DNA of 64,000 nt, from contig NC_079969.1 of the NCBI RefSeq assembly GCF_029852145.1, forward strand, positions 25,474,459 through 25,538,458, given 5' to 3'. Under the pieces are notes generated by a model. It saw only the letters and a list, made by a program, of their open reading frames with translations. It did not search any database and had not been told where the DNA came from. Below are positions 24,901 through 35,229 of the stretch, piece after piece. The position numbers and the translations under genes are program-made. The stretch is from Microplitis mediator (taxonomy: Eukaryota; Arthropoda; Insecta; Hymenoptera; Braconidae). The stretch's first letter is position 1. Each line of letters begins with the position of its first letter.

Positions 24901-26081
24901 AACAAAATATTTATTTTTGAATTTTTGTTAAAGGTGCGATTAACAAACTCGGATTTTTACCAAAAATTCCTCCTTTTGATTAATTAACAAATAAGTAGTT
25001 ATTGAAAAAAAATAATCCTTCGTTCAAATCTAAGATAAACTTATGTACTAAAGATATCTTTTTAGTTTTTTGATTTCAGATGAGGCAGTCATGAGTTATC
25101 CTGCCTACGGCATGGAGACTTTTTTTTAAGGTGACTCGATCGAGTTGAAAAGTTTCAGCATTATTTCAAACTGATTAGGCTTAACTAAACCTTAAATGAA
25201 GCTGACTGCGCTGAACTGAACCTTACTTGAAACTGACTACGCTTAATTGAGCCTTAAATTAAACTGTTCAGCCTTTCAGTTGAAATTATTTTCAAACTGA
25301 TCAGCCTGCTAGTGGAATTAAGTTAAAGCTGGACTGACGTGAAATTTTCAGGCTGTTGTAAAACTGAACAGCCTACTATATAATTGAAAAGACACTGAAT
25401 TCAAGCTGAATAACCTGACGGTTATTCAGTTCAAAACTAGCTTAACTTTTAAGCTTATTTTCGAACTGAATAAACTGCTATTTAACTAAATTCAGACTTG
25501 AATTGAAACTGCCACACTGTCATCATAGGGCACAATTTCGACCTGAAGAACCTCAATTCTGCACTGATTTGAAGCTGATCACACTGCTACAATTAAACAT
25601 ATTTTTAACCTGAAGAGCTTGATTTGACGCTTTTGTCAAACTGAATAGCCTGACTAATTGATTTTATTTTCAAGCTTAATTTAAGCCTGATGGTCCTGAA
25701 AAGTTAAATATGACGACCTTTCAGCCTGAGTTCAGACTCATTTTTTAATGTATTTTAAATAGCCACTTTTTATTTTTTTCTACTGGTAGTTAGCAGTTTA
25801 TTCAGTCTGAATTAATGCTGAAACTTTTCGACGATCGTCTCTCCCCACTACCACTGGCTTATTTTTAAATATTTTTTTACGAAAATTTAGCAGAATATTC
25901 TTGGAATGATGCTCAATAATGTCACAAATTTTAAGAATTTTAATAATGAAGGTACTCTAAAAAAATCACAAAAAAAATGGTCTTTTTTTTGTATCTCAGA
26001 CCAACTTCCCCCCTTAAGTTGTAGCATTTACTAAATTTTCTATTATTTTTTTAGAACAATCCACGAAGGCCTTACTATTGA
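9914..26081 (+). CDS. SUGP1: SURP and G-patch domain-containing protein 1 homologue (splicing factor), complete
   Basis: This is a nuclear pre-mRNA splicing factor; in vertebrates SUGP1 acts with SF3B1 in branch-site recognition and recruits a DEAH helicase through its G-patch. Exons: 9914-10134, 11004-12274, 14522-14624, 19232-19440, 22098-22441, 23834-24158, 24244-24328, 24414-24543 and 26055-26081. The total is 2,715 nt, or 904 residues plus TGA. In order: a conserved N-terminal block (NLFANDGSFLDQFKKIA); an Arg/Ser/Asp-rich stretch; a long proline-rich region (to about residue 490); a SURP module (about 503-556) split by intron 3; a UHM-ligand-like motif RKRKRRSRWSEP (613-624); a G-patch (about 825-864); and the C-terminus YRFRPNPLNNPRRPYY, which I recall as the end of vertebrate SUGP1. 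Human SUGP1 is about 645 aa with two SURP modules. Here I see only one, and the extra length is proline-rich. An in-frame ATG at 9872 also exists; MAYRGVKGSDPF is the more protein-like start. Confidence 0.93.
10166..10548. mobile_element. Two tandem ATGATACTGAAGTTAGC MITEs, SUGP1 intron 1
   Basis: Termini TATGATCCTGAAGTTTGCGG, an internal junction GGCTAACTTGATGATTCTGA at about 10329 and a right end GGCTAACTTCAGTATCAT at 10511-10528 show two head-to-tail copies. A single copy is at 50302-50507. Confidence 0.65.
12935..13805. mobile_element. Foldback element, about 190-bp arms, SUGP1 intron 2
   Basis: GTTGTAAAATAACTGGCAGA and the following 180 bp (to ACTCACATTTT) are mirrored nearly base for base at 13608-13800. 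The loop was enlarged by the element at 13140-13601. Confidence 0.8.
13140..13601. mobile_element. 9-bp-TSD element, GTAGCACGACTT terminus, nested
   Basis: The element is flanked by exact 9-bp duplications CTCTATTCA (13131-13139 and 13602-13610) and inserted in the loop of the surrounding foldback. Its body is GACAAAATATCCSCGA-like units in inverted halves. It is related to 20425-20838. A 9-bp TSD suggests the Mutator-like superfamily. Confidence 0.75.
15485..16313 (-). repeat. CTTCCCGCTAA...GGCCAGCCC dispersed repeat, copy 1 (intron 3)
   Basis: One end reads TGACCCTGCGGGCCAGCCCC and the other TTTTAGCGGGAAGTTAAAAA. Shared internal blocks include TCGATTGCCACC and GGTCCTAGGAAG-type sequence. 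Other copies, in the opposite orientation, are at 28291-28843 and 38839-39510. Confidence 0.7.
17465..17880. repeat. ATTCGA-rich inverted block carrying a tRNA-like fragment
   Basis: Repeats of TTCGAATAGTTCGAA-like units flank 17601-17665; the right end reads CGAACAAGATTCGCACACCC. Probably a composite element nested in the 17026 element. Confidence 0.5.
17601..17665 (+). repeat. Degenerate tRNA-derived fragment
   Basis: GCCGGATAGCTCAACTGGTAGAGC gives a good A box and D arm. ACTCGG/CCGAA would form an anticodon stem, but the loop lacks the conserved T33, and the B box (AGTTAATTCC) is decayed. The acceptor stem does not close. It is a SINE or tRNA pseudogene remnant, not a functional tRNA. Confidence 0.55.
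17886..18122. mobile_element. TTAA-flanked MITE, GGGGATACGCTACC termini (nested)
   Basis: GGGGATACGCTACC and GGTTACCGTTACCCC lie between TTAA at 17882-17885 and 18123-18126. Length 237 bp. Confidence 0.65.
18389..18760. mobile_element. CCCGTGTAAAAAAAATTG foldback MITE (nested)
   Basis: CCCGTGTAAAAAAAATTGTT is mirrored by AACAATTTTTTTTACATGGG, and the arms extend about 80 bp. A one-sided copy occurs at about 35933-36070, and the 59895 element has a similar left terminus. Confidence 0.7.
19490..20308. mobile_element. TA-flanked long foldback, GGGTGAGCCAAAAAAACC, SUGP1 intron 4
   Basis: Arms of about 380 bp are nearly perfect inverses over the whole 819 bp, ending GGTTTTTTTGGCTCACCC. TA lies at 19488-19489 and 20309-20310. 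It starts 50 bp after the exon 4 donor. No transposase ORF. Confidence 0.85.
20425..20838. mobile_element. 9-bp-TSD element, GGTAACATGACTT terminus, intron 4
   Basis: Exact ACTAAGCCT duplications flank it (20416-20424 and 20839-20847). GACAAAATCTSTCC units form inverted halves. The terminus aligns with that of 13140-13601 (GTARCAYGACTT). Confidence 0.75.
20916..21104. mobile_element. 189-bp TA-flanked MITE, intron 4
   Basis: CACAGAAAATACAATGTAGT and ACTATATTGTTTTTTCTGTG are inverse ends; GGCAACT and AGTACTGAGTACT blocks continue the TIRs. TA on both sides. Confidence 0.75.
21580..21710. repeat. CAGCAAGACAATTG inverted repeat, intron 4
   Basis: GATGATCATCAGCAG, AGCAAGACAATTG and CACCAGCAAGACAATTGTCT form alternating direct and inverse copies around a centre near 21648. 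Confidence 0.5.
21763..21911. mobile_element. 149-bp TA-flanked MITE, GGGTAAGAGCACCAGCACCC, intron 4
   Basis: The right end GGGTACTGGTGCTCTTATCC is the inverse of the left. The internal GTAGCCAG/CTGGCTAC pair extends the arms. TA on both sides. It lies 180 bp before exon 5. Confidence 0.75.
22486..23178. mobile_element. TTAA-type element, GGGATATAGCCGCTGTGAA, intron 5
   Basis: The left end matches the complement of the right end GAAATTTCACAGTGGCTATC. TTAA lies on the left (22482-22485), with one mismatch (GTAA) on the right. Confidence 0.6.
24788..25125. mobile_element. 338-bp TTAA-flanked foldback nested in the intron 8 element
   Basis: AAAAAAGTCTCCATGCCGTA...GGCAGGATAACTCATGACTG is mirrored exactly on the right (CAGTCATGAGTTATCCTGCC). 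TTAA at 24784-24787 and 25126-25129. Confidence 0.8.
25150..25740. repeat. Degenerate AACTGAACAGCCT array inside the intron 8 element
   Basis: At least fifteen loosely spaced, diverged copies of AACTGAWCAGCCT, in both orientations, with TCAGTT/AACTGA mirroring. No fixed period. Confidence 0.6.
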
Positions 26082-26314
26082 TTCGATAATCAAAAAATGA
26101 TGGCCGATAATTAAAAAAAAAACTGTAACACCAATGATTAAAAAAAGTTTTTACAAAATTGACAAACAAAAGAGAGTAATATTATTTTATATAATTAATG
26201 TTAATATCTTCTGAAGATAATTAACAAGACGTGCTGCTAATTAATGTGTCGTTAGTTAATAAAAACGTAAATTTGTTTATAATTGACTTTATAAAATTAT
26301 TATTAATAATTGTT

Positions 26315-26320
26315 AATAAA
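26315..26320 (+). terminator. SUGP1 poly(A) signal
   Basis: AATAAA lies 234 bp after the SUGP1 stop and is followed by a U/GU-rich tract (TTTTTGTTGTTTATTT) from about 26340. This is the standard arrangement for cleavage and polyadenylation. Between stop and signal I see only AT-rich 3' UTR. Confidence 0.5.
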
Positions 26321-26340
26321 TATTAAAAATAAAAAAATTC

Positions 26341-26967
26341 TTTTTGTTGTTTATTTATTTATTTTATTTAAATAAAAGGTCAAATGTGGAAAGGTCAATG
26401 TGAAAGAAGCGATATGGAAAGTTGAATGAAACTAAGTAGACAGATAGAGAAAGTCTCTCGAATTAACACTGATGATTATTATTTTTTTAACGTCTCATTA
26501 AAATTGAATGTCATTTTTTATTTCATTTTTACTAGGTCATTGACATCTTATTAATTGTTGAGATTTTTAATTAACTAAGTTATTTAATTAAATAAACAGT
26601 TAATTCACTTACATATTTTTCACTCTTGTTAATTTTTTTTTACTTAAAATTTTAATTTAATTGAAAAAAAATTTTTATCGTCTTGTCTTAATTGACGATT
26701 TAGTTAATTGGCAAATTAATTAATTTCTTTGGGAATAAATTTTAGGTAAAAATTAAATCGTTAAAATAATTTAATTATCTTATTAATAGTCATTATACGT
26801 TATCTAATTACATCTATTGTTATCCGTAATTAATTTTCCCGCCGTTTACTCGGCAGTTAATTTTTTCTTTTTTTTTCGTTAATTAGCGCAAGATAATTAT
26901 GCACATAAATTTTTTATTGACTGGACGGTTATATGAAAAATCAAGTAAATATTTATAATAAATATAT
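26341..26967. other. Intergenic, no feature seen
   Basis: AT-rich sequence downstream of SUGP1 with homopolymer runs. No ORF or repeat termini that I could pair. Confidence 0.5.
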
Positions 26968-28232
26968 AATACTGTTTAAAAAAAAAACGACTAATTTTTT
27001 ATTTCTTCATTATATCGAAAATATTGTTGGAAATGACGGAAAAAAAATATTGTGACAGTTTGAGCTCTTAATATTAAAATTAACAACTCCAGCATGGCAA
27101 TTTTCAATTTCCCGTTTAAATAACATGGGAAAATTTTTTTTTTTAACTTTGGAATTTTATCACTCATGAGCGAATCAGTGTATCGGAAAAAACAATGACT
27201 ACTTTTGTTGCAAATTAAACGCTCTACAAATAATCGCGTGCCAAATGCCAAAAGGGCGTATAAAAGTTATACGCCCTTTTGGCTTTGAAGAACCAAAAGG
27301 GCGTATAATTTTTTTGTTTTTGGTGTCAATCGTTTTGTAAACATGTTCTAAGTCTAAAAAAAAAAAAAAATTTCCAAACCCAAAAGGGCGTATATCTTTA
27401 GATACAAAGATACAAAGATCTAAAAATATACGCCCTTTTGGCGATAGTACGTCAAACATTTTTTTTCTGCAGATCTTTACGTTTCCAGCGATTCTAAAAA
27501 AAATTACAAAAAAAATTTTTTTATACGCCCTTTTGGCATGGAACCCTATCTAACTGCTGTAATACGCCCTTTTGGCATTTGGCACGCGTAATGTCTCTTA
27601 TCATTTTTCGAAAAATTAAAATTTTCAAAAGTTATTTAAGGTCAAAGTTGGATTCACAGTAAATTCTAGTATTATTTAACTTTTTCGGCAATACTATCAG
27701 ATTTATTATAAAATGTCACAGAATCTTTTTTGTAGACAATTTTATTTGCTACAAATTAGCTCAGTTAAAGTTTTTTGAAATTCCGCATTGTTTTCAAGTT
27801 ATTTCCATTTTAATGTCAAGCTTTTAAAAAAAATTGTGTTCTCATCGATTTCAAGAGCTTGTCGTTAAAATGAAAATAACTAGAAAACTATACAGAATTA
27901 GAAAAAATTCTATCAGAGGTGATTTGTAGGAATTGAAATTGTCTACAAAAAAGATGAAATGACATTTTATGATTAGTCTGATAGGATTACCGAAAAAGTC
28001 AAATAATACTAGAATTTACTGTGAATTCAACTTTGACTTTGAATAACTTTTGAAAATTTAAATTTTTCGAAAAGTGATAATAGACATTATTTGTAGAGCG
28101 TTGAATTTTCAACAAAAGTAGTCATTGTTTTTTCCGATACACTGATTCGCTCATGAGTGATAAAATTTCCAACAATATTATCGATATAATAAAGAAATAA
28201 AAAAGTTGTCATTTTTTTTTTTAACAGTCTAA
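26968..28232. mobile_element. Large foldback, ACTGTTTAAAAAAAAAACGA ends, with nested element
   Basis: The left arm (26971-27234 and 27593 on) and right arm (to 28230) are mirrored: TTGTTGGAAATGACGG, TCATGAGCGAATCAGTG and CTCTACAAATAAT recur inverted. The arms share blocks with the 62613 family. A 354-bp element interrupts the left arm. Confidence 0.8.
27235..27588. mobile_element. CCAAAAGGGCGTATA palindromic-array element, TAAT TSD, nested
   Basis: The ends CGCGTGCCAAATGCCAAAAG and CTTTTGGCATTTGGCACGCG are perfect inverses. Seven or more copies of CAAAAGGGCGTATA in both orientations make up the body. TAAT flanks both sides (27231-27234 and 27589-27592), and the opposite foldback arm preserves the empty site CTACAAATAATGTCT (inverted near 28090). 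Confidence 0.85.
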
Positions 28233-28290
28233 TATATATTGAACATATTTGCCTGCATTAGATTGTGTCCAAAAAATCGGCTACTTTTTT

Positions 28291-28843
28291 AACTTCCCGC
28301 TAAGAAAATTGTAAATTTTCAAAAATTCGGGAAGTTATTGGTTTCGTTCCGATTTACGAAAATCGAATTTCCATCAGATGTCGACGTTTCGAGGTCCGAG
28401 GAAGCTATCCTGACTAATTTCACGATGATGTCCGAGTGTATGTATGTGTGTACGTACGTACGTATGTATGTATGTAAATATTCATAACTCTTGAACGGAT
28501 GAACCGATTTTGATCGTTGAGGTGTCATTCGACGCGGCTTGTTAATGTCTTGAAGCCGTAAAAAGTTGAACTTTATCGGTAGCGTGCGTTCAGAGATATT
28601 TCAAAAATAAAATTTTTTCGAAAATGTTTTATTTGGATAACTTTTAATTTGCTCGATGGATTGATTCCAAAATCTAATCAGCTTCAGAACTTGATAAAAC
28701 GCGTCGATTGCCACCTCAACCATCAAAATCGGTTAATTCGTTCGCGAGATATCGTGGGAGAAGAAAATGCTAAAAAATGCTCAACGAGCTCGAAAACAGC
28801 GGAAAGTTTTGGGGCTGGCCCGCAGGGTCAACTGACAGACCGA
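28291..28843 (+). repeat. CTTCCCGCTAA...GGCCAGCCC dispersed repeat, copy 2
   Basis: Starts AACTTCCCGCTAAGAAAATT and ends GCTGGCCCGCAGGGTCA. It carries a GTAC/GTAT microsatellite at about 28437-28475. Reading frames within it are incidental. Confidence 0.7.
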
Positions 28844-28929
28844 TTTTTTTTCTTAAATTATACTAAAAATATTGTTCGCTTTAATTTTTTAAAAATTAAT
28901 TCATAAAATTTCAATACTATTATGACAGT

Positions 28930-30290
28930 TCATAGTCATTAAAAATTTTTAAAAACTGGGGGAAACTGTCAGAAAATGCCCTTAAATTTTTTATGAAATT
29001 GTGTCATAAATCATAGCTACGATCTTTGTTCTTTATTTAAAAATAGCGAAAGTCACGACCGTGATTTTTAAAATAAATGTATTGTATTTTATTTACTTTC
29101 ACACAACAATATTTTAATATTGTTTTACTAATAAATAATATTTCAATAGCTCGTAATTATTTATTATTTATTGTTAATTATAAATTGATAAAAAGTTTAA
29201 GTTTTAATTGTTAGACTACGAAGAAATTTTTTTTACTTAACAATAATTTTTTCTTCATTGTTTTATAAGTAAAATGTGAGTGAAATATATTGTTGACTTT
29301 GTTTTTTTAACTTCCGCGTAAAATCAACAACAAATGACCATATAATAAATGGGTAAGTAGTAAATTAGCTACGGACCACGATTTAAATTACGATTTCAGC
29401 CTCAAGCGAATTGTTACTGGATTGTAAGAAAGAGTCCAGTTAAGTAGATAATTGTTTCTCCAATTAAAGTATTTTGCTTGTATATTTATTTATAAATTAA
29501 ATATATATACATATATGTGTGTTACAATTTTACCAGAAATAATATTTCCGGTACTGCATAATAAAATTTTTTTTTTGTAAATATCTAATTTTTTGTAATT
29601 TCTTCAAACGCTAATTACATGAAATTACAAAAAATAATTATTTTTACAACGCGTTCCACGCTGGTTTTATAGCTTTGAATTTTTTGGATATTGAGTTCCT
29701 TTCCTTTCCACTAAAATAAATTTTTGATTATTTTTTCATCGAGCCGTTTTTAAAATTAATTGTTCTTTCACAAGCCGCAATTTTCCAAAACGTAAATAAA
29801 TTTAAACTAATGTCTTTTACAATTTTAGAATATTTTTGTTTTCTGATATATGAAAAATTCTTTAACGCATTTTTCATAATAATTTTTTAATTTTCATGCT
29901 TAAACAATATTTTTTTTATTAACAGGGGTTTGAACTTTTCTCTCTGTTACACTCATCCACGAACGGTACTGTCTTAGTTGCACTTGTGTAGTAAATGGAA
30001 ACTGTGGCCGAGTTTTTCTCTTAAACAAACGAATATTATCAAATAATTGAAGCGCACTTCACTAGATTAGACAGTAGTGCATCAATGTACCGTCTGTATT
30101 TTGTGTTTAGAGATTTTGTTTGCGAAAAAAACTCAGCCAAAAATATTTGATAACTCCTGTTAATGCAATATTTAATTTGTTTTGAAAATTTTTATATTAA
30201 AGTACTGCTACTTGCATAACTTTGCTGCAAATAAAACAATGGGTCTATAATTTTGTAGTTTTTGGGAATTGCTGAAAATTGCAATATGTA
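28930..30290. other. Intergenic, no gene seen
   Basis: AT-rich. A short inverse pair TTTTGTTTGCGAAAAAAACTCAGCC / GAGTTTTTCTCTTAAACAA-like sequence near 30015 and 30110 hints at an old small foldback. Nothing else stands out. Confidence 0.4.
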
Positions 30291-30291
30291 C

Positions 30292-31025
30292 TCCTGGTGG
30301 ATTCGAATTATGGTAATTTACCGCATTTTTGCCGTAATTTACCGTAATAATATGGCATTTATATGGTAAATTTCCCGAAATTTACGGTATTTTGAGGAAA
30401 TTAACAATAATATACGTTAATTTGCGGTATTTTATAGTGGATTACAGTAAAATACGGCAAATTAACGTAGTTTGTGACATTTTTACCGTAAGTACCGTAT
30501 ATATTTTCATTTCTAAAGTTTTTACAGTGCAATACTCCACTTTACGGTAAGATACCTCATGCTTGCCGCAATTTTACGGTAAATTCCCGGTCTCTTACTG
30601 CGGATTTACGGTAAACCCCGTACTTTTTCTGTGAAATACCGTACGTTTACCATAAAATACTGCATTTTTCCGTAATTTGCCGTACAATCCGGTATTTATA
30701 GGGCAATTTTACTGCAATTTTCGATAATTTACGGCTGTATTGCGACAAAGTAAGTAATATATGGTAATTTAGTCACTTTTAGTGAATTACGGTAAAAAAT
30801 GCAGCAGTTTATCGTAATTTGCGGTATTTTTACCGTAAGTAAGTTTTTATTTTCATTTTTACAGTTCTTACAGTGCAATACTTCACTTTACGGTAAATTA
30901 CCGTTCTTCTACTGCAAATTTAAGGTAAAAATATCGTACTGTTACTGTGAAATACCGTACGTTTACCGTAAAATACCGTAATTCTTCCGAATACCGTAAA
31001 TTACCGAAATTTGGATCCGCCAGGG
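30292..31025. mobile_element. ACGGTA palindromic-array element (copy 2), complete
   Basis: The left end CCTGGTGGATTCGAATTATG and right end AATTTGGATCCGCCAGGG are inverse. The 734-bp body is made of TTACCGTA/TACGGTAA units separated by AATT or TTTT, with diverged direct and inverse copies. Confidence 0.8.
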
Positions 31026-31932
31026 ACATAAACTTAATATAATTTCCAAATTTTGAGTAACTAAAGTAAACTTCTAATCAACTTCGAATTAACTCATCTG
31101 AATTTTGTTGACGTTTCAAAGTTCAAAAAATCAATTTCTTTTTTTATACTTTATGATATATTTTTTATGTTAATAAATTTAAATAATAAGTAGAATGAGA
31201 AACTAAATCACCAAATTTTTATAAAATTTTCCTTATTCGGAATAATATTACGGAACTCTTTATTCAGTTTAAAATTCGAATGTGAACGGAGTCAAGTTAT
31301 ATTATATTATTATTTTATTACTTATAATAAAAATAATATCAACATTACCTTAAGAAGTTGACAGAATTTAAAAGTTTGCTCTAGATTTCAGGAAATTACT
31401 TCGACATTACACTACTGTCGAGTTCCGCTCACCAATTTATTCTCAAATAAAAAATTTCTTTTTTAAATTTTACAGTAATATATAAATATATAAATAAATA
31501 TAAAGCCACCGAAAAAAAGTTAATCGTTTTGTTTTTAATTCTAGTCTGGTTACCTCACGCAATACTATATTTTTATCTCAAAAAGTTTGAAAATACATTT
31601 TTAATGTCTTCGGTCTCGAGAAACAACTCGTGGAAAGTAAAAAGTCATGGGATTAGTTCACGGGGTTATTCAACTTGTGCTGTCGTATTTCTCAATAATT
31701 CCTTAGAAAATCAATATTTTTTTTTTTTTAATTTAAAAATTATGTTTAGGGTCAAACGTCCAGTGAATGACCGATTTGTTATAACGACAGATATTTTGAC
31801 AGATAAATAAAATAGTCAATTTTAAACCTCGGTAAAACTTTTATAATGTCATTGAGAAACGATTTTTTCCTTAGTATTTATCGTGATGGTTCCTACATTC
31901 CATTACAGTTTTTGGTGAATAAATTATAATTA

Positions 31933-32741
31933 CGGAAAGAAAATTATGGCAGCGGTTCCCATAATTTTGTGAAATTTTTTCCTATACCATCATAGGAATT
32001 ACGACCATAAATTATGGGAGCGGTTCCTATAATTATAGGAATGTTTCCCACAATTATAGGAATAGTTCCTATAATTATGGGAATGATTCCCATAATGCAA
32101 TTGGAATGGTTCCTATACCATTATGGGAATCATTCCCATAATATTATGGGAATAGTTCCCATACTATTATAGGAACCATTCCTATAATATTATGGGAATG
32201 GTTCCCATATTATCATGAAAAAGTTATTTTAAAGAAGTGTGGTAATCACTTCTACAATACACAGAAATATTATTAAACATAAAAACAAAAATTCAAACAT
32301 TGAAAAAAAAAAAATCGTATTTTGCAAAAAAACATTAAAATTTTTAACGAGAATTTTTTGTCAGCACAAAACATTCAAGGAAATTCAAATTTTGGGAAAT
32401 TTCTACACTATTGTGCAAAAAAAAATTTTTATGATATTATAAGGATGGTTCCCATGCCATTATGGGAATAGTTCCCATAATATTATAGGAAAGTTCCTAT
32501 ACCAATATGGGAACCATTCCCATAATAGTATGGGAATGATTCCTATACCATTATGGGAATCATTCCCACAATGGTATGGGAACCATTCCCATATCATTAT
32601 GGGAACCATTCCCATAATGGTATGGGAACTATCCTCATAATATATGGAAACCATCCCTACAGTAGTATAGGTACTATTCCCATACCATTATGGGAACCAT
32701 TCCCATAATGCATAGCAAAACTTCCCATAATTTTCTTTCCG
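31933..32741. mobile_element. GGGAATCATTCCCATAAT palindromic-array element
   Basis: The ends CGGAAAGAAAATTATGG and CCATAATTTTCTTTCCG are inverse. The body is about thirty units of the type TATGGGAACCATTCCCATA, each itself palindromic. About 200 bp of non-repeat sequence (32220-32440) interrupts it. Confidence 0.8.
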
Positions 32742-33099
32742 TGTGTTTATTTTATTTTATATTTTCCTCGATGAATTGTTTTATCATCCATGTGATGTTA
32801 TCTGTTTCTTAATTTGGAATTTTATTTTAGTTTATCATTTTTTTATACTTATTGTTTCTATAATGTATATTATATTGCCGAATGGCGTAAATAAATAAAT
32901 AAATAAATAAAATAAAAAAAATTATTTTTTTTTTTAAATAAAAGACACATTTTTATGGTTTAGTTAACTAATTAGTGATTTTCAAATAATTAAGACAGAA
33001 TTTTTTGTTTTAATTTTATTGGAGACAATATTTCAATCTATAAAATATATATAAATTTTCATAACGAATATTTTTTGTATAAATATTATATGATTAAAA

Positions 33100-33297
33100 A
33101 TGAGTGTGAATGCAGCAGATATGAGACAGTTTATAAATTTTTAATAACTGAATTGAAATACTGAAGTTGAAAAAAATGCGTGTGCTGATTTTTCAATAAT
33201 TCAAATTTTCGAATTTTTTAATTTTTATTTTACTTACATTTCATTCATATATTCAATAATTAAAATATTTTCAATTGTCAGCTACATTTAGACTCAT
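33100..33297. mobile_element. GAGTGTGAATGTAGCAGA MITE, copy 2
   Basis: ATGAGTGTGAATGCAGCAGA and CAGCTACATTTAGACTCAT are inverse ends, matching the element at 8866. Confidence 0.6.
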
Positions 33298-33313
33298 GAT
33301 TAAAACATATATA

Positions 33314-33797
33314 CACTGAAAAAAAAAAACGGAGTAAGTCCAGGCGGTGTAGGTGTTACAATTTTCGGTGTTAAATTTCAACACCGAAATCGGTGTTAAA
33401 ATAACACCGCCACCAGTGTTAAAATAACACTGCCGCCGGTACAAATATTCTTTACCGGTGTTAAAAAAATTTCCCGGTGTTAAAATATTTTTCGGTGTTA
33501 AAAATATTTAACTTTGTGAATATTTTTACTTACTCGGTCGCTACAGTTAAACCGTATTTTTATTAATTAATCAAATTATTTGTGATTAAAATGGCGGGCG
33601 TAAAACTGTGTAATTTTTAAATAAATTACGTATAAAATAAATAATTATTTAAATAAATACATAGAAAAATTTTAATTTCTTCCGGATAATATTCATTAAA
33701 ATTTTATATTTTTTTATATGTAATTTTGGTGTTATTTCATTTTAACACTGCGTGGTGTTAAATTGAGTCCATTTTTAACACCGCTCTTTTTACAATG
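33314..33797. mobile_element. CACCGGTGTTAAAA palindromic-array MITE (copy 1)
   Basis: Ends CACTGAAAAAA and TTTTTACAATG are flanked by TA. The body repeats CGGTGTTAAAATAACACCG-like units; AACACCGCTCTTTTTACA closes it. Copy 2 is at 43140-43634. Confidence 0.75.
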
Positions 33798-34836
33798 TAT
33801 TTATTAAAGTAAATTTTCTTAGAGGTACACTTAGTTTATATGCCCTATCAATGACGCATTCGATATATCCAACAAAACTTTCCCTACAAAATTAAAATTT
33901 TTCACTCATACTTTCCTCTTAATGTGACATCTATTAGAAATTTTTTATGAAATCTATCATATACTTATAGTGGCTTATAATATTAATAATATCCACAGAA
34001 TCATTAAAAAAAAAAAAATAAATAAATAAAAAAACGAATTCCTGAACATTTTTCTTCAACACGTACCAATAATATCTACGTAAATATATACGTAAATAAA
34101 TCTTACGAAATGTCGATTTCTCTTGGGCCATTGATCTGTTACACGTGATAACAATTGCATCCCTTTACTTTATAGTTTATATGCTTAAATATATAATTTA
34201 AATATAAAATTCAGCTTAAATTATCAATCAATCTCAACTAATGGCTTTTACTGGCACATATTATCTCAATCTTATTCTTTTAAATTATCCATCATTTTTT
34301 ATTCTTCAACAAAAAAATAAATAAAAAAATAAAATCCTTTTTAATTTAACGTTTTTTTTTTAATTTTATTTTCATTTTCATATGTTCACGACAACCTCTC
34401 ACTTCGTCAGCCTGATATATTATATTTAATTCCATTTTCAATTTATTTATAGCTTAAATTTTATTCCTATTCAATAGAAACACTATTAACAGTCTACAGT
34501 CTTTGAGTTACAGGATGCATCAAATCAGAGTCCGATCAACTCGTGAATCTTCTGTTTCAATTCGTTTGCCGATTTAAAATCGTGACTCTCGCAACCCTGA
34601 TGTAAGCTGTTGTACCTTCGTTCCATTACTTTGCAATCTTCTTTTCTTATTCTGATTGTTTATTATGAGGTGATATATTCCAATGACACATACTTATTAT
34701 ATTATCATCTTATAAAGTAAATAAATTCTTGTTTATATAACGATAAATCGCTTTTTTTCTATTCCAGACTCTCTAGGCAAAAGTCGAATTCAAAAAATTT
34801 TTAAACAACATTATTTTACGTTTGTAATTGACTGTA

Positions 34837-34991
34837 CACAGAAAAAAAAAGATTTCTTGGTGCAAAAACTTTATACTTCTCTTAAGAATTTTTTGTATTA
34901 TGAATTGAAAAAGAAAATTTTCTTGGAGCAAAAAAAAAATTTTTGGAGTGATCAAAAATTCTTTGAGGGCAAGAAATTTTTTTTCTCTGTG
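34837..34991. mobile_element. CACAGAAAAAA MITE, copy 2
   Basis: TA-flanked; ends CACAGAAAAAAAAAGATTTC and TTTTTTTTCTCTGTG. It lies 16 bp from copy 3. Confidence 0.7.
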
Positions 34992-35007
34992 TAAGCTGAT
35001 TGACGTA

Positions 35008-35229
35008 CATAGAAAAAAAGGATTTCTTGACGCAAAAAATTTTAACTCACTCCAAGAAAATTTTTACTTGACCTAAGAAATTTTTTGCGTTATAAATTGA
35101 AAACAAAAATTTTCTTGAGGCAAGAAAAAAATTCTTAAGCCAAGAAATTTTTTCTAGTTCTAGAAAAATTTTTGTCTTCAATTCATAATGCAAAATATTT
35201 CTTGCGCCAAGAAATCCTTTTTTTCCGTG
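35008..35229. mobile_element. CACAGAAAAAA MITE, copy 3
   Basis: TA-flanked; ends CATAGAAAAAAAGGATTTCT and AGAAATCCTTTTTTTCCGTG. Internal CTTGACGCAAAAAAT-type units are mirrored. Confidence 0.7.

Larger units (their letters stand above)
24598..26013. mobile_element. 1.4-kb TTAA-flanked foldback, SUGP1 intron 8
   Basis: Arms of about 185 bp begin GGAGGGAAGCTGGTCTGAGA and end TCTCAGACCAACTTCCCCCC, with TTAA at 24594-24597 and 26014-26017. It fills nearly all of the last intron. A second element is nested within it. Confidence 0.8.
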
